Numbered from the stretch's first letter, positions 54,309-63,897 are shown. The stretch: DNA of 64,000 bases from Pedobacter jejuensis (GCF_003725795.1 NZ_RBEE01000023.1:310001-374000), one strand, 5' to 3'. Program-made: numbers and translations. The notes: generated by a model not told the origin, from the sequence alone.

Positions 54309-54316
54309 TATTTTTG
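54309..54316 (+). promoter_or_regulatory. -7 box of FUSC gene (TATTTTTG)
   Basis: Perfect TAnnTTTG ending 5 bases before the ATG at 54322. A leaderless transcript is predicted. Confidence 0.55.
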
Positions 54317-54321
54317 CAATC

Positions 54322-56481
54322 ATGCAAATAAGGCAACCCATAAGAAATGTACAAGATTTTTTGCTTAGCACATACTTTGCAGATGGGTTGCGTATAACTG
54401 TTGGTGTTTTATTGCCTTCGTTAATTTTAGCACAGTTTGGAATGCTAAAGTATGGCATGACTCTATCTCTAGGGGCATTATGTGTTAGTGTTGTAGATAC
54501 ACCCGGACCAATGGTTCACAGACGAAATGCTATGTTGGTTACAACAGGTTTAATTTTCGTTTTCTCGATCTTAACAGGATTAACAAACAAAAGCCATTAT
54601 TTTATTGGTTTTTTATTAGCTATATCGAGTTTTGTTTTCTCCATGTTTTACATTTATGGAGTTAGGGCCGCCGCAATTGGTACTGCTACTTTATTAATAA
54701 TGGTTTTGAGTATTGATGATGTTCGCCCTTGGCAAGAAGTCATCATTCATTCATTAATGGTTTTAGCAGGTAGTTTATGGTACACCGCATTAAGTTATTT
54801 CGTATATAGGCTTCGACCTTTTCGTTTGGTGCAACAAGCCTTAAGTGAATCTATTTTTGAGGTAGCAGAATTCTTACGGGAAAAAGCCAAATTTTATCAC
54901 CGCAATAATAATTATGATAAGACTTACGCAGATTTGCTTCAACTACAAGTTTCTGTACACGAGAAGCAAGACGCGGTTAGAGAATTATTATTTAAGACAC
55001 GCGAAATTATTAGAGATTCTACGCCTGAAGGAAGGTTTTTAATGCTCGTTTTTGTAGATATGGTTGATTTATTTGAACAAGTAATGTCAACCTATTACAA
55101 TTACAAGCAACTTCACGAACAATTTGATGCAGCAGGAATTTTGCCAGATTATGAAATGGCAATTAAACGAATTTCTTATGCATTAGATGATATTGCTTTT
55201 GCCTTGAAAAGTGGTGGAACACCTGTTGTTACTAAAAGGTTATTAATTGAAATAGAAAAATTGAAAATCAAAATAAACGATTTTGAGAAAAACAATGACA
55301 AAAAGCAGTTCAGCACCTCTGGTATTATAGCTTTAAAAAATATAGAAGTTAATATTGAAAATATTCTTGGTCGGGTTAAAACGATAAACAGTTATTTTAA
55401 ACTTAGGAATAGCAAAGAAATTCGCAAAGCTGAAGTAGATACAGAGAAATTTATTACTCGTCAAAAATTCGATTTTAATCTTTTTACAGAAAATTTAACT
55501 TATAGTTCATCAACTTTCAGGCATTCTTTAAGGGTTACCGTGGTAATGCTTCTAGGTTTTATTATTTCGCAACTCTTAAATTTCTCTCACAGTTACTGGA
55601 TATTGTTAACCATCCTTGTTATATCAAAACCAGGCTTTAGTTTAACCAAACAACGCAATTATCAAAGACTAATCGGAACTACTGTTGGTGCTTTTATTGG
55701 AATGGGCGTATTAACTTACATACATGATAGAAACTCATTATTCGCTATTTTACTGATTTGTATGATTGGCTGTTACAGCTTTCAAAGGAAGAATTATGTG
55801 GTTAGCGTGCTGTTTATGACACCCTATATTCTCATTCTTTTTGATTTTCTTGGAATGGGTTCTTTGGCATTGGCAAGAGAAAGAATTTACGACACTTTCA
55901 TTGGTTCAGGCATAGCACTTCTAGCCAGTTATTCTTTGTTCCCGACTTGGGAGCATGAAAAACTTAAAGAAGCTATGGTTAATATTTTAAAAGCAAATAA
56001 GGCTTATTTTGAACAAGTTGTTAGGTTATACTTTGAAAAAAGTTACAATCGCACAGATTATAAATTGGCAAGAAAAGAAGTATATGTGAGCACTGCAAAC
56101 TTGGCTTCATTATTTCAAAGAATGTTTTCAGAACCAAAAAGCAAGCAACTTTTTATTAAGGAAGTTCATCAATTTACAGCTTTATGCCATTTAAGTTCCT
56201 CGTATATGGCAACTTTATCACTTTACAATAAGGAGCATGATTTCCACTTCGAAAATTTTGAAGCATTAAAACCAGTTGCTAACAACACAATTTATTTATT
56301 GGATACCTGTATTAATAATTTGGAGAAAGGACAAAATACAGTTGAAAATGTTCCGCTTATTCGATTAAACGATAACACTTTAAATATTAAATCAGGTGAG
56401 GATTTGGTTCCAGAACAGTTTGATTTGATTCAGAAAGTTGCTTATGATTTATATAAACTATCTGTTAAAATTAAGATTTAG
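54322..56481 (+). CDS. FUSC-family membrane protein (YccS/YhfK-like)
   Basis: 719 residues. Two membrane blocks flank a large cytoplasmic helical domain. Block one (~20-170) has 'GLRITVGVLLPSLILAQFGM' and 'LSLGALCVSVVDTPGP'. The middle (~180-400) is soluble coiled coil. Block two (~400-560) starts 'LRVTVVMLLGFIISQLLNF' with 'ILLTILVISKPGFSLTKQRNYQRLIGT' (partial). FUSC proteins are thought to export aromatic acids or similar compounds. A substrate is not known. It has a promoter box adjacent to the ATG. Confidence 0.9.
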   Translation: MQIRQPIRNVQDFLLSTYFADGLRITVGVLLPSLILAQFGMLKYGMTLSLGALCVSVVDTPGPMVHRRNAMLVTTGLIFVFSILTGLTNKSHYFIGFLLAISSFVFSMFYIYGVRAAAIGTATLLIMVLSIDDVRPWQEVIIHSLMVLAGSLWYTALSYFVYRLRPFRLVQQALSESIFEVAEFLREKAKFYHRNNNYDKTYADLLQLQVSVHEKQDAVRELLFKTREIIRDSTPEGRFLMLVFVDMVDLFEQVMSTYYNYKQLHEQFDAAGILPDYEMAIKRISYALDDIAFALKSGGTPVVTKRLLIEIEKLKIKINDFEKNNDKKQFSTSGIIALKNIEVNIENILGRVKTINSYFKLRNSKEIRKAEVDTEKFITRQKFDFNLFTENLTYSSSTFRHSLRVTVVMLLGFIISQLLNFSHSYWILLTILVISKPGFSLTKQRNYQRLIGTTVGAFIGMGVLTYIHDRNSLFAILLICMIGCYSFQRKNYVVSVLFMTPYILILFDFLGMGSLALARERIYDTFIGSGIALLASYSLFPTWEHEKLKEAMVNILKANKAYFEQVVRLYFEKSYNRTDYKLARKEVYVSTANLASLFQRMFSEPKSKQLFIKEVHQFTALCHLSSSYMATLSLYNKEHDFHFENFEALKPVANNTIYLLDTCINNLEKGQNTVENVPLIRLNDNTLNIKSGEDLVPEQFDLIQKVAYDLYKLSVKIKI

Positions 56482-56588
56482 TTAATTATTGATAATCAGT
56501 ATTTTAATAAAATTAGCCACACTATAAACCCATCAATTAAAACAAAGCCGTTTGCTAGTTGTTCCAATAGCTTACAATATATAAAATT

Positions 56589-56999
56589 ATGGAAAAGCTA
56601 TATACGGCTGAAGTTACAGCCACAGGTGGAAGAGACGGACATATTAAATCGAGCGATGGTCAGTTAGATTTTGAACTAAGAAAACCTAAAGAAATGGGTG
56701 GTCAAGGTGGCGCTACAAACCCAGAGCAATTATTTGCTGCTGCATGGGGACCATGTTACCTAGGCGCTTTAGGTTCAATTGCAGAAAGAGCTGGTGTTGA
56801 TGTGAGTGAAGCAAATGTTAACGTTTTGGTTTCTTTCAATCAAGATGGAAATGCATTTGTATTATCCGCAGATTTAGACGTACACATTCCTGGTATTTCT
56901 CAAGAGGAAGCACAAGAATTAGCTGAAAAAGCACATAAAGCTTGTCCTTATTCAAAGGCAACAAAAGGCAATATAGAAGTTAGAATAACAGCAATTTAG
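56589..56999 (+). CDS. Organic hydroperoxide resistance protein (Ohr/OsmC family)
   Basis: 136 residues, Ohr type. The two redox cysteines are C56 in 'WGPCYLGAL' and C119 in 'HKACPYSKATKG'. 'ELRKPKEMGGQGGATNPEQLF' is the typical N-terminal segment. Ohr is a lipoyl-dependent thiol peroxidase that clears organic peroxides. A MarR-type OhrR regulator is not adjacent. The long terminator at 57028-57083 follows. Confidence 0.94.
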   Translation: MEKLYTAEVTATGGRDGHIKSSDGQLDFELRKPKEMGGQGGATNPEQLFAAAWGPCYLGALGSIAERAGVDVSEANVNVLVSFNQDGNAFVLSADLDVHIPGISQEEAQELAEKAHKACPYSKATKGNIEVRITAI

Positions 57000-57027
57000 T
57001 TATTGCAGCGTTATTACAAAAAAAATC

Positions 57028-57083
57028 AGGCTGTATTATTAATTCCAAATATTAAACGATTGGATTAATAATACAGCCTTTTT
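57028..57083. terminator. Long bidirectional terminator between ohr-like gene and bioB
   Basis: Stem AGGCTGTATTATTAATTCCAA pairs with TTGGATTAATAATACAGCCT (one bulged base), with an 11-base loop and T or A tracts on both sides. Confidence 0.88.
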
Positions 57084-57098
57084 CTTTGCTACAAAAAT

Positions 57099-58103
57099 TT
57101 ATATAGATTCTTCCTGCAACAATTTAGTATTTTCTGGTCGCCCGTTTTTAAAGGCATCTCTGGTTTTTAATCCTAATAATTCAAACATTGCCATATCATC
57201 TACAAATGCAGGATTTGGTGTAGTTAATAATTTATCGCCAGCAAAAATAGAACTTGCTCCAGCCATAAAACAAAAAGCTTGCTCTAAAGTGCTCATTTCA
57301 TTTCTTCCTGCAGATAAACGTACAACAGAGTTTGGCATTACAATCCGAGCTGTAGCAATCATTCTAACCATATCCCAAATTGGTACTCTCGGTTGATTTT
57401 CTAATGGCGTGCCTTTAACAGGCACCAATGCATTTACCGGAACTGATTCAGGGTGTTTCTCCATATTAGATAGCGTTTGAAGCATAGAAACTCTATCTTC
57501 TACCGTTTCACCTAAACCAATTATTCCACCGCTACAAACTGTTAATTTTGCTTTTCTAACATTTTTGATGGTATTTAATCGGTCATCATAAGTACGGGTG
57601 GAAATTATTCTTTTGTAGTCATCTTCAGAGGTATCGATATTATGGTTATAAGCGTATAAACCTGCATCTGCTAAACGTTGTGCCTGGTTTTCAGTTAGCA
57701 TGCCTAAAGTACAGCAAACTTCCATATCCATATCATTAACAGCTTTAACCATTTCAATTACGCGGTCAAAATCGCGGTTGTCGCGTACTTCTCTCCACGC
57801 TGCACCCATACAAAGGCGAGATGCTCCACCCTCTTTCGCTTTAACTGCGGCGTTAACAACCTGGCTTACCTGCATTAAAGGCTGTACTTCCAATTCTGTA
57901 TGGTATCGTGCTGCTTGCGGACAATAAGAACAGTCTTCTGCGCAACCACCTGTTTTAATGGAGATTAATGAACTTACCTGTACTTCATTGTAATCTTTAT
58001 TTGCTCTGTGGATGCTGGCGGCTTCATAAACCAAATCTAAAAATGGTCTGTTATAAATTTCTAATATTTCTTCTTTGCTCCAATCGTGTCTGGTAGTTTG
58101 CAT
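57099..58103 (-). CDS. bioB: Biotin synthase
   Basis: 334 residues. The radical SAM cluster is C54, C58 and C61 in '[12 protein letters not shown]' (CX3CX2C). '[20 protein letters not shown]' and '[17 protein letters not shown]' are typical of BioB, as are the [2Fe-2S] ligand region '[17 protein letters not shown]' and Arg in 'LSAGRNEMS'. It inserts sulfur into dethiobiotin. Other bio genes are not here. It is convergent with the ohr-like gene and shares its terminator. Confidence 0.97.
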   Translation of the reverse strand: MQTTRHDWSKEEILEIYNRPFLDLVYEAASIHRANKDYNEVQVSSLISIKTGGCAEDCSYCPQAARYHTELEVQPLMQVSQVVNAAVKAKEGGASRLCMGAAWREVRDNRDFDRVIEMVKAVNDMDMEVCCTLGMLTENQAQRLADAGLYAYNHNIDTSEDDYKRIISTRTYDDRLNTIKNVRKAKLTVCSGGIIGLGETVEDRVSMLQTLSNMEKHPESVPVNALVPVKGTPLENQPRVPIWDMVRMIATARIVMPNSVVRLSAGRNEMSTLEQAFCFMAGASSIFAGDKLLTTPNPAFVDDMAMFELLGLKTRDAFKNGRPENTKLLQEESI

Positions 58104-58210
58104 TGTCGGGTCAGGATTTTTTGGATATAAGGTTTAACATGGTTATATTTTCATAATTCGCGATTGATTAAGCAACCTAAAAATACTTAAATCAATATGA
58201 ACACCAATTA

Positions 58211-59560
58211 TTATAGTAAAAGTTTACTGGCTAGGCCTAAAATAAGCATAAAGCCAAAAACATCGGTAAAAGTAGTAATAATTATAGATGATGCAATGGC
58301 AGGATCGATACCAACACGCTTCAAAATTAGCGGAATTCCGGCTCCGGTTATACCTGCAATCACCAAATTACCCGTCATTGCCAGAAAGATAACTAAGCCT
58401 AACATTGGATTGCCATCAAAAAAATATGCGAAAAGAAATACAATTAATCCATTTGCGGCACCATTGATTAAGCCAACTGTAAATTCTTTCAAAACTGTTC
58501 TATAAGATTGTTTATCAGATAAATCATAAAGTGATATACGACGAACAGTTACCGCTAAAGCCTGGGTTGCAGCATTGCCTCCCATACCTGCAATTATTGT
58601 CATGTATGCTGCAAGCGAAGGAATTAGTTTTATGGTTGGATCAAAATAACGAACAACTGATGAGGCTAGAAATGCCGTTCCTAAATTAATAACCAGCCAT
58701 GGCAAGCGAGATTTTACAGCCTCAACCCAATTACCACTTAATTCTTCATCTTCAGAAACACCAGATATTTTTAAGATATCTTCTGTACTCTCCGCTTCCA
58801 TTACATCGATAACATCATCGAAGGTTACGCGACCTAATAATTTTTGGTGTTCATCTATAACAGGAATACTGGTTAAATTGTATTGAGAAATTAAATTAGC
58901 TACTTCCTCCTGGTCTGTATCGGGATGAACATAAACTGCATCTGTTTTAACCAATTCGGTTAATTGAGCGTTATGTTTTGCTTTGATAATATCTTTTAAA
59001 GATACAATTCCTTTGAAAATATCATTCTCGTCAACAACGTAAATGGTATAAAACTCTTCCATTTCTTCGCTTTGGCGGATAATTTCATCAATTGCATCTT
59101 TTTTAGTGAGATTAATGTTAACACAGATTAAATCTGTATTCATCAAGCCACCGGCAGTTTTTTCGTCGTAAGTTAAAAGATTTCGAATGTTGGATGCATC
59201 CTCTTCATTTAAATCTTCTAAAATTTCCTTCTGCTCATGGTCTTCCAGTTGCGAAATAATATCCGTTGCATCATCATAATCTAATTCTTCGACAATTTCG
59301 GTACGTTTATCAGGATGCATTTGAAATAGCAGATCCTCCGGGTGAGATTCCTCATCCATTTCAGAAATAATTTCTGACGCTATTTCGGCTGGTAATAAAT
59401 TGATAATGTATTGCTGCTCAGATTTATCTAAACGCTCAAATAGAATTGCAATTTCTGACGCATGGTAATCTTCTAAAACGGTTTTTAAGGTTTCATCACC
59501 AGCTAAAATTGCATTTTTAACTTTAAGTACGTCGCTTTTATCTATTTCGAATGATTGCAT
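58211..59560 (-). CDS. mgtE: Magnesium transporter MgtE
   Basis: 449 residues. The MgtE_N helical domain (~15-125) is followed by a CBS pair (~130-250; 'TDLICVNINLTKKDAIDEII' and 'VHPDTDQEEVANLISQYNLT'). The five-helix membrane domain ('PWLVINLGTAFLASSVVRYF', 'GMGGNAATQALAVTVRRI') forms the pore. CBS binding of Mg2+ gates the channel. It is separated from corA, a second Mg transporter, by a toxin-antitoxin pair. Confidence 0.96.
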   Translation of the reverse strand: MQSFEIDKSDVLKVKNAILAGDETLKTVLEDYHASEIAILFERLDKSEQQYIINLLPAEIASEIISEMDEESHPEDLLFQMHPDKRTEIVEELDYDDATDIISQLEDHEQKEILEDLNEEDASNIRNLLTYDEKTAGGLMNTDLICVNINLTKKDAIDEIIRQSEEMEEFYTIYVVDENDIFKGIVSLKDIIKAKHNAQLTELVKTDAVYVHPDTDQEEVANLISQYNLTSIPVIDEHQKLLGRVTFDDVIDVMEAESTEDILKISGVSEDEELSGNWVEAVKSRLPWLVINLGTAFLASSVVRYFDPTIKLIPSLAAYMTIIAGMGGNAATQALAVTVRRISLYDLSDKQSYRTVLKEFTVGLINGAANGLIVFLFAYFFDGNPMLGLVIFLAMTGNLVIAGITGAGIPLILKRVGIDPAIASSIIITTFTDVFGFMLILGLASKLLL

Positions 59561-59632
59561 TAATTGCCTGATCTAAAAGCCCTAATCTACTAATATTAAA
59601 TATTTCATCTTGAAAATTCGAATATTAAATAT

Positions 59633-59932
59633 TTAATCAATTATCCTATTCTTCAAATCCATTTTTGAATGAAGAATTCTAACAACGAAAATTTCTTTCG
59701 ATGAAATTATTTTATAGAAAATGATATGTTCTAATATTTTAAAACCTAGCAGATCTTTGTCTACTTCGTTATATTTTCTGCCAATTTCAGGCTTGATTGA
59801 GAGTTGATCACAACAATCTATAAGTTGGTGATAGTATTTATCAGCTTGAATTTCAGACCATTTATCATAGGTGTAATTCCAAATAGCAGTTAAATCTTCA
59901 ACGGCCTTGTTCGACAAAGAAAATTTACCCAT
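59633..59932 (-). CDS. parE: RelE/ParE-type toxin
   Basis: 99 residues. The ParE fold motifs are 'KFSLSNKAVEDLTAIWNYTY', 'LSIKPEIGRKYNEV' and 'IFYKIISSKEIFVVRILHSKMDL' (in part). ParE toxins poison gyrase. gyrA is 10 kb away on the same strand, but this is likely coincidental. The start overlaps the antitoxin end by 8 bases, typical of a toxin-antitoxin pair. Confidence 0.9.
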   Translation of the reverse strand: MGKFSLSNKAVEDLTAIWNYTYDKWSEIQADKYYHQLIDCCDQLSIKPEIGRKYNEVDKDLLGFKILEHIIFYKIISSKEIFVVRILHSKMDLKNRIID

Positions 59933-60176
59933 TCTTTATCTTTATTGCTTTCATAGCTTTAAGATGTTCTTCAGGATTAAAATCATGTGCTGCACCACTA
60001 TCTAATCCAGCTTTTATTGCATTTTTTAATATTGAGATTCTATGTTCTTCTTCTTCCAGCAGCCTCAATCCTGCACGAATAACTTCACTTGCATTTTTAA
60101 ATCTTCCTTCGGCAATTCTATCTTCAACAAAACTTTCAAAATGGTTTCCTAAAACCATAGATGTATTTCTTCCCAT
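59925..60176 (-). CDS. parD: ParD-like antitoxin (CopG/ribbon-helix-helix)
   Basis: 83 residues from ATG 60176. A TTG at 60224 would extend it 16 residues across the operator palindrome and is rejected. The RHH fold is 'NTSMVLGNHFESFVEDRI' and 'GRFKNASEVIRAGLRLLEEE'. The C-terminal 'DSGAAHDFNPEEHLKAM' would wrap the toxin. It probably binds the palindrome at 60200-60216. Confidence 0.9.
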   Translation of the reverse strand: MGRNTSMVLGNHFESFVEDRIAEGRFKNASEVIRAGLRLLEEEEHRISILKNAIKAGLDSGAAHDFNPEEHLKAMKAIKIKNG

Positions 60177-60199
60177 TGTAATTTGCTCTTCAATTAAAG

Positions 60200-60216
60200 G
60201 TACCAAAATTTGGTAC
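60200..60216. promoter_or_regulatory. Perfect palindrome, probable ParD operator
   Basis: GTACCAAA-A-TTTGGTAC is a perfect 8+1+8 inverted repeat, 24 bases upstream of the parD ATG. It fits an RHH-antitoxin autoregulation site. It also lies 14 bases past the corA stop. Confidence 0.65.
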
Positions 60217-60229
60217 AATTGCAAAAGTT

Positions 60230-61351
60230 TTATTTAAACCAACCGCGTCTCCAAAAGTATATCACCTGAACAATGGCAATAACCAACATAACCAACCACG
60301 TATACAAATAACCATGTTCGGCATATAGTTCGGGCATGTTATCTTTTAAGATTTTTCCGGTCACAGGGTCTTCCCTACTAAAATTCATTCCGTAAATACC
60401 GGCAATAAAGGTTAGCGGAATAAAAATTGATGAAATGATTGTTAACACCTTCATAATTTCATTCATGCGGTTGCTAATGATAGAAAGGTTCATGTCAATA
60501 TTTGCCGATGCAATTTCCTTTAACGATTCAATAAAATCGATTATTTGAATGCAATGGTCGTAAGCATCTTTAATATAGGTTTTAGTTAAATCGGTAATTA
60601 AGCTGCTATCGGTTCGCAGAATGTCATTCAATTTATCACGCTCGGGCCAGGTTACTTTTCTAATCGTAATTAATGAGCGCTTAATTCCCTGTGTATCATA
60701 CATTATACGCTTGTCAGGATTATCAAAAAGCCTGTCTTCTATTGCATCCAATTCCTCGCCCCAATGGTTTAATAGTGTAAAATAATTATCTACAATAACA
60801 TCCATTATGGCATACATCAAGTAACTTGCACCTCCAATTCTAATGTTTCCTTTCCCTACTTCCAATCGTTTTCGAACCGGGTTAAAGCAGTCTTCATAAT
60901 TTTCTTGAAAAGTGATTAAACATTTTGAGGTAAGTATAAAAGATACCTGATCATTACATAATTGATTTTCTTCACTCAAATACAAATGTCTGCTTACCGC
61001 GAAAACGTAGTTATCGCTATCATATTCATCCAATTTTGGCCGCTGGTATGAACTTGTTATATCTTCTAAAACTAACCTACTGATGTTTAATTTTTCATAT
61101 AAAGTTTCAAAGATATTCGGATCGGCTAAACCTTTAATATCAAACCAATAGTAAAAATCCGTATTTTCTGTAAGCTTATCAATGTTATCTATATTTTCTA
61201 ACTCTTCTTTTTTATATGTCTTTGCGTTATAAGTATGAAGCGTAATTTTTGGCTTTAAAGCATTTTCATCAATAGTGTACAAACCAGGGCTTGTGCCAGG
61301 TTCAGGAACTTTATAATGCTTATGTCGGTTTTTAGGTTTATTCTTTGCCAT
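60230..61351 (-). CDS. corA: Magnesium/cobalt transporter CorA
   Basis: 373 residues. The cytoplasmic funnel is the N-terminal two-thirds. The C-terminal two-helix membrane part has the signature 'YGMNF' (~residue 325) after 'IFIPLTFIAGI'. The terminal basic tail is 'FWRRGWFK'. The gene lies 3 bases after wbqC on the same strand, so both are cotranscribed. It forms a homopentameric channel. Confidence 0.95.
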   Translation of the reverse strand: MAKNKPKNRHKHYKVPEPGTSPGLYTIDENALKPKITLHTYNAKTYKKEELENIDNIDKLTENTDFYYWFDIKGLADPNIFETLYEKLNISRLVLEDITSSYQRPKLDEYDSDNYVFAVSRHLYLSEENQLCNDQVSFILTSKCLITFQENYEDCFNPVRKRLEVGKGNIRIGGASYLMYAIMDVIVDNYFTLLNHWGEELDAIEDRLFDNPDKRIMYDTQGIKRSLITIRKVTWPERDKLNDILRTDSSLITDLTKTYIKDAYDHCIQIIDFIESLKEIASANIDMNLSIISNRMNEIMKVLTIISSIFIPLTFIAGIYGMNFSREDPVTGKILKDNMPELYAEHGYLYTWLVMLVIAIVQVIYFWRRGWFK

Positions 61352-61354
61352 ACT

Positions 61355-61966
61355 TTATAGGTATAATCGGGCCTGCGGACCTTGATTAAATAATAAATCA
61401 ACAATGCTTAAATTTGGCATAAATTGATGTCTATCCTCAAAAACCTGATAATAGGGTTTATTGTTTACGTATTCATCATTTTTCTTTGGACTCATCATTT
61501 CCCGATAATTTAATTCGGGCTCTAAATCATCAATATATTCTGATGTAAACTTAAAATCAATGCTCAGTTTAAGCTTTTTTGTCAGCCATTCTAAAATCTC
61601 AAAATTGTAATCAAACAAAAAATCGTACTTCTTAGTGTAGAAAACAGATAAATCATCCTCATAAAACTCAAAGTAGGCAGAACTTCTGTAGCAGCTTTCT
61701 AAACTTAGCCAATGCAGTCGCTGCCAATTAAAATCATAACTAATTTTAACATCTTTTAATGGCGTTCTCATTTTCGAACCACGTACCACTGGAACGGTTA
61801 TATCTAATTTTCCATTTGGAGAAAATATAGTTGCCCTATTGCGATAGGTTTGCTTTGGAAAGTTCTCAAATTTCTCTAATAAAAAATCGGGATTAAGTTC
61901 TTGTATTTTAGAGAAATAGCTAACTGGCGGAAGATAAAATAATGGAAGTATAGCGGTATTTTGCAT
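61355..61966 (-). CDS. WbqC-family protein
   Basis: 203 residues. 'AILPLFYLPPVSYFSKIQEL' is the family N-terminus, then 'FPKQTYRNRATIFSPNGK' and 'HWLSLESCYRSSAYFEFYED'. WbqC proteins are found near polysaccharide or methyl-accepting clusters and may relate to glycan or acyl-transfer chemistry, but their activity is unproven. It is followed by corA after 3 bases and divergent from the LpxL-like gene. Confidence 0.88.
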   Translation of the reverse strand: MQNTAILPLFYLPPVSYFSKIQELNPDFLLEKFENFPKQTYRNRATIFSPNGKLDITVPVVRGSKMRTPLKDVKISYDFNWQRLHWLSLESCYRSSAYFEFYEDDLSVFYTKKYDFLFDYNFEILEWLTKKLKLSIDFKFTSEYIDDLEPELNYREMMSPKKNDEYVNNKPYYQVFEDRHQFMPNLSIVDLLFNQGPQARLYL

Positions 61967-61975
61967 TTGAAGATA

Positions 61976-61983
61976 TATGTTTG
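61976..61983 (+). promoter_or_regulatory. -7 box of LpxL-like gene (TATGTTTG)
   Basis: Perfect TAnnTTTG, 22 bases before ATG 62006. It lies after the alternative TTG at 61961, so it supports the ATG. Confidence 0.6.
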
Positions 61984-62005
61984 TAATTCAAACGTTTTAA
62001 AATTA

Positions 62006-62890
62006 ATGATAAAAAGAGGTTTTGCGCATCTTGGCGTATTTTTTTTATACCTGGTATCTTTGCTTCCTCTTTGGGTATTGTTCTTTTTTGCAAGATTACT
62101 ATATTATCTTCTTTATTACGTAATTGGTTATAGAAAAAAAGTTGTAAGGTCTAACTTAACAAATTCTTTTCCTGAAAAATCTGCTGCAGAAATTCTAAGG
62201 ATTGAAAAAAATTACTTTAAATATTTAGCACAACTGATTTTTGAAATTATAGAATTATCAACCATTACTGAGACTGAAACATTAAAAAGAGTACATTTTA
62301 CGGGTTTAGAACAAGTTGAAAAACACTTTGAAAAAGGTGAAAGTGTTTTAGCCTGTACTGGGCATTATGGAAATTGGGAATTGGGGACATTAGCGTTAGG
62401 CCTAAACTTGACAGGAAAAACAATCGTTATTTTTAAACCAATAAATAATAAAATTTTTGAAGCCTGGTTTAATAAATTCCGGACAAAATATGGAAATATC
62501 TTTGTGGCAATGAAGCAAACATTAAGAGCTGTAGCTACGTACAAAATTGAGCCAAGTTTGTTATGCTTCGCTAGTGACCAATCGCCAATCGTTTCAGAAT
62601 ATAAACATTTTGTAAACTTTTTAAATCAACCAACTGCAGCTTTATTGGGCGTGGAGAAAATTGCCAAGTCCACTAACCGACCGATTTATTATTTTAAAGT
62701 AACCCCAGTAAAAATGGGTTATTACGATGTGGAAGTTTTGCCGATGTGCTCAAATCCATCACTAACTGCTGATGGAGAGATTACCAGTTTACATTTTGAG
62801 TACTTAGAAAAAATAATTAAAGACAAACCTGAATTTTGGCTTTGGAGCCACAAACGCTGGAAATTTAAACCTGAATTAAATAATACATGA
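62006..62890 (+). CDS. LpxL/HtrB-like lipid A acyltransferase
   Basis: 294 residues from ATG 62006. An N-terminal membrane anchor is 'HLGVFFLYLVSLLPLWVLFF'. The acyltransferase motif is 'TGHYGNWELGTLAL' (HxxxxE), and 'FASDQSP' follows. These enzymes add secondary acyl chains to lipid A or related lipids in the inner membrane. The next gene, a glycosyltransferase, starts inside its stop (ATGA), so both are coupled in envelope synthesis. Confidence 0.92.
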   Translation: MIKRGFAHLGVFFLYLVSLLPLWVLFFFARLLYYLLYYVIGYRKKVVRSNLTNSFPEKSAAEILRIEKNYFKYLAQLIFEIIELSTITETETLKRVHFTGLEQVEKHFEKGESVLACTGHYGNWELGTLALGLNLTGKTIVIFKPINNKIFEAWFNKFRTKYGNIFVAMKQTLRAVATYKIEPSLLCFASDQSPIVSEYKHFVNFLNQPTAALLGVEKIAKSTNRPIYYFKVTPVKMGYYDVEVLPMCSNPSLTADGEITSLHFEYLEKIIKDKPEFWLWSHKRWKFKPELNNT

Positions 62891-63897
62891 GCCCATCAGT
62901 AGCGGTTGTAATTTTAAACTGGAACGGAAAATCATTTCTTAAAGAATTTTTACCTGGAGTATTACTGTCTGAATATGACAGTCTGCAAGTTGTCGTAGGA
63001 GATAATGGCTCAACCGACGACTCGGTTGAGTTTCTTGAGCAGAATTTTCCAACGGTTAAAATTGTAAAAAATGATGTTAATTATGGCTTTGCTGGTGGTT
63101 ATAACAAAATTTTAGAACGTGTTGAAGCTGACTATTTTATTCTTTTAAATTCGGATGTTGAGGTTACGCCGAATTGGATAAGACCAGTTATCGATTTAAT
63201 GCAAAGCGATGATAAAATTGCTGCTGCACAACCAAAAATAAAATGGCAACTCGATAAAAATCAATTTGAATATGCTGGTGCAGCTGGTGGTTTCTTAGAT
63301 ATTTATGCCTACCCTTTTTGCCGCGGACGTTTATTTAACGTTTACGAAATGGATAATAATCAATACAACGAAACTGAAGAAATTTTTTGGGCAAGTGGTG
63401 CGGCATTTTTCATCAAAAGTAAATATTGGAAAGAAACAGGTGGTTTAGATGCCGACCTTTTTGCCCACATGGAAGAAATTGATTTGTGCTGGAGGTTGAA
63501 GAACTTAGATTATAAAATTGTTTATTGTCCTGATGCTGAAGTTTACCATGTTGGTGGAGGTACTTTGCAAACAGAAAACCCTTTTAAAACCTATTTAAAT
63601 TTTAGGAATAATCTTATCATCATGCAAAAAAATCTTCCAGCCGGCGATGCAATTTTTCGCATTACCCTAAGGATGTTTATAGATTTTATAGCCTGGTGGC
63701 ATTTCCTATTATCTGGAAAACCGAAATTTACATTTGCTGTTAGCAAAGGCCACTGGCACTTTATAAAAGATTTGGCTAAAACTGCTGCCAAAAGAAAGCA
63801 GCATCAAAAGCCATATTCAGAACATAAGGGAGTTTACAAAAACAGCGTTGTATGGGCATTCTTTATAAAAAAAATCCAGTACTTTTCTAAACTTTAG
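62887..63897 (+). CDS. Family 2 glycosyltransferase
   Basis: 336 residues. The GT-A fold is seen in 'AVVILNWNGKSFLKEFLPG', 'VVGDNGSTDDSVEFLEQNFP' and 'YGFAGGYNKIL'. The metal-binding DxD equivalent is 'LLNSDVEVTPNW', and 'WASGAAFFIKSKYW' and 'HMEEIDLCWRLKNLDY' are the acceptor-side motifs. It resembles rhamnosyl- or similar transferases. Sugar and acceptor unknown. It overlaps the LpxL-like stop by 4 bases. Confidence 0.93.
   Translation: MSPSVAVVILNWNGKSFLKEFLPGVLLSEYDSLQVVVGDNGSTDDSVEFLEQNFPTVKIVKNDVNYGFAGGYNKILERVEADYFILLNSDVEVTPNWIRPVIDLMQSDDKIAAAQPKIKWQLDKNQFEYAGAAGGFLDIYAYPFCRGRLFNVYEMDNNQYNETEEIFWASGAAFFIKSKYWKETGGLDADLFAHMEEIDLCWRLKNLDYKIVYCPDAEVYHVGGGTLQTENPFKTYLNFRNNLIIMQKNLPAGDAIFRITLRMFIDFIAWWHFLLSGKPKFTFAVSKGHWHFIKDLAKTAAKRKQHQKPYSEHKGVYKNSVVWAFFIKKIQYFSKL

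Noticed and set aside
60177..60224. Longer parD frame from TTG
   Set aside because: It would run through the operator palindrome and overlap corA. ATG 60176 fits the RHH start.
61961..62005. Longer LpxL-like frame from TTG
   Set aside because: The TTG lies upstream of a TAnnTTTG promoter box and overlaps wbqC. ATG 62006 fits the membrane anchor.
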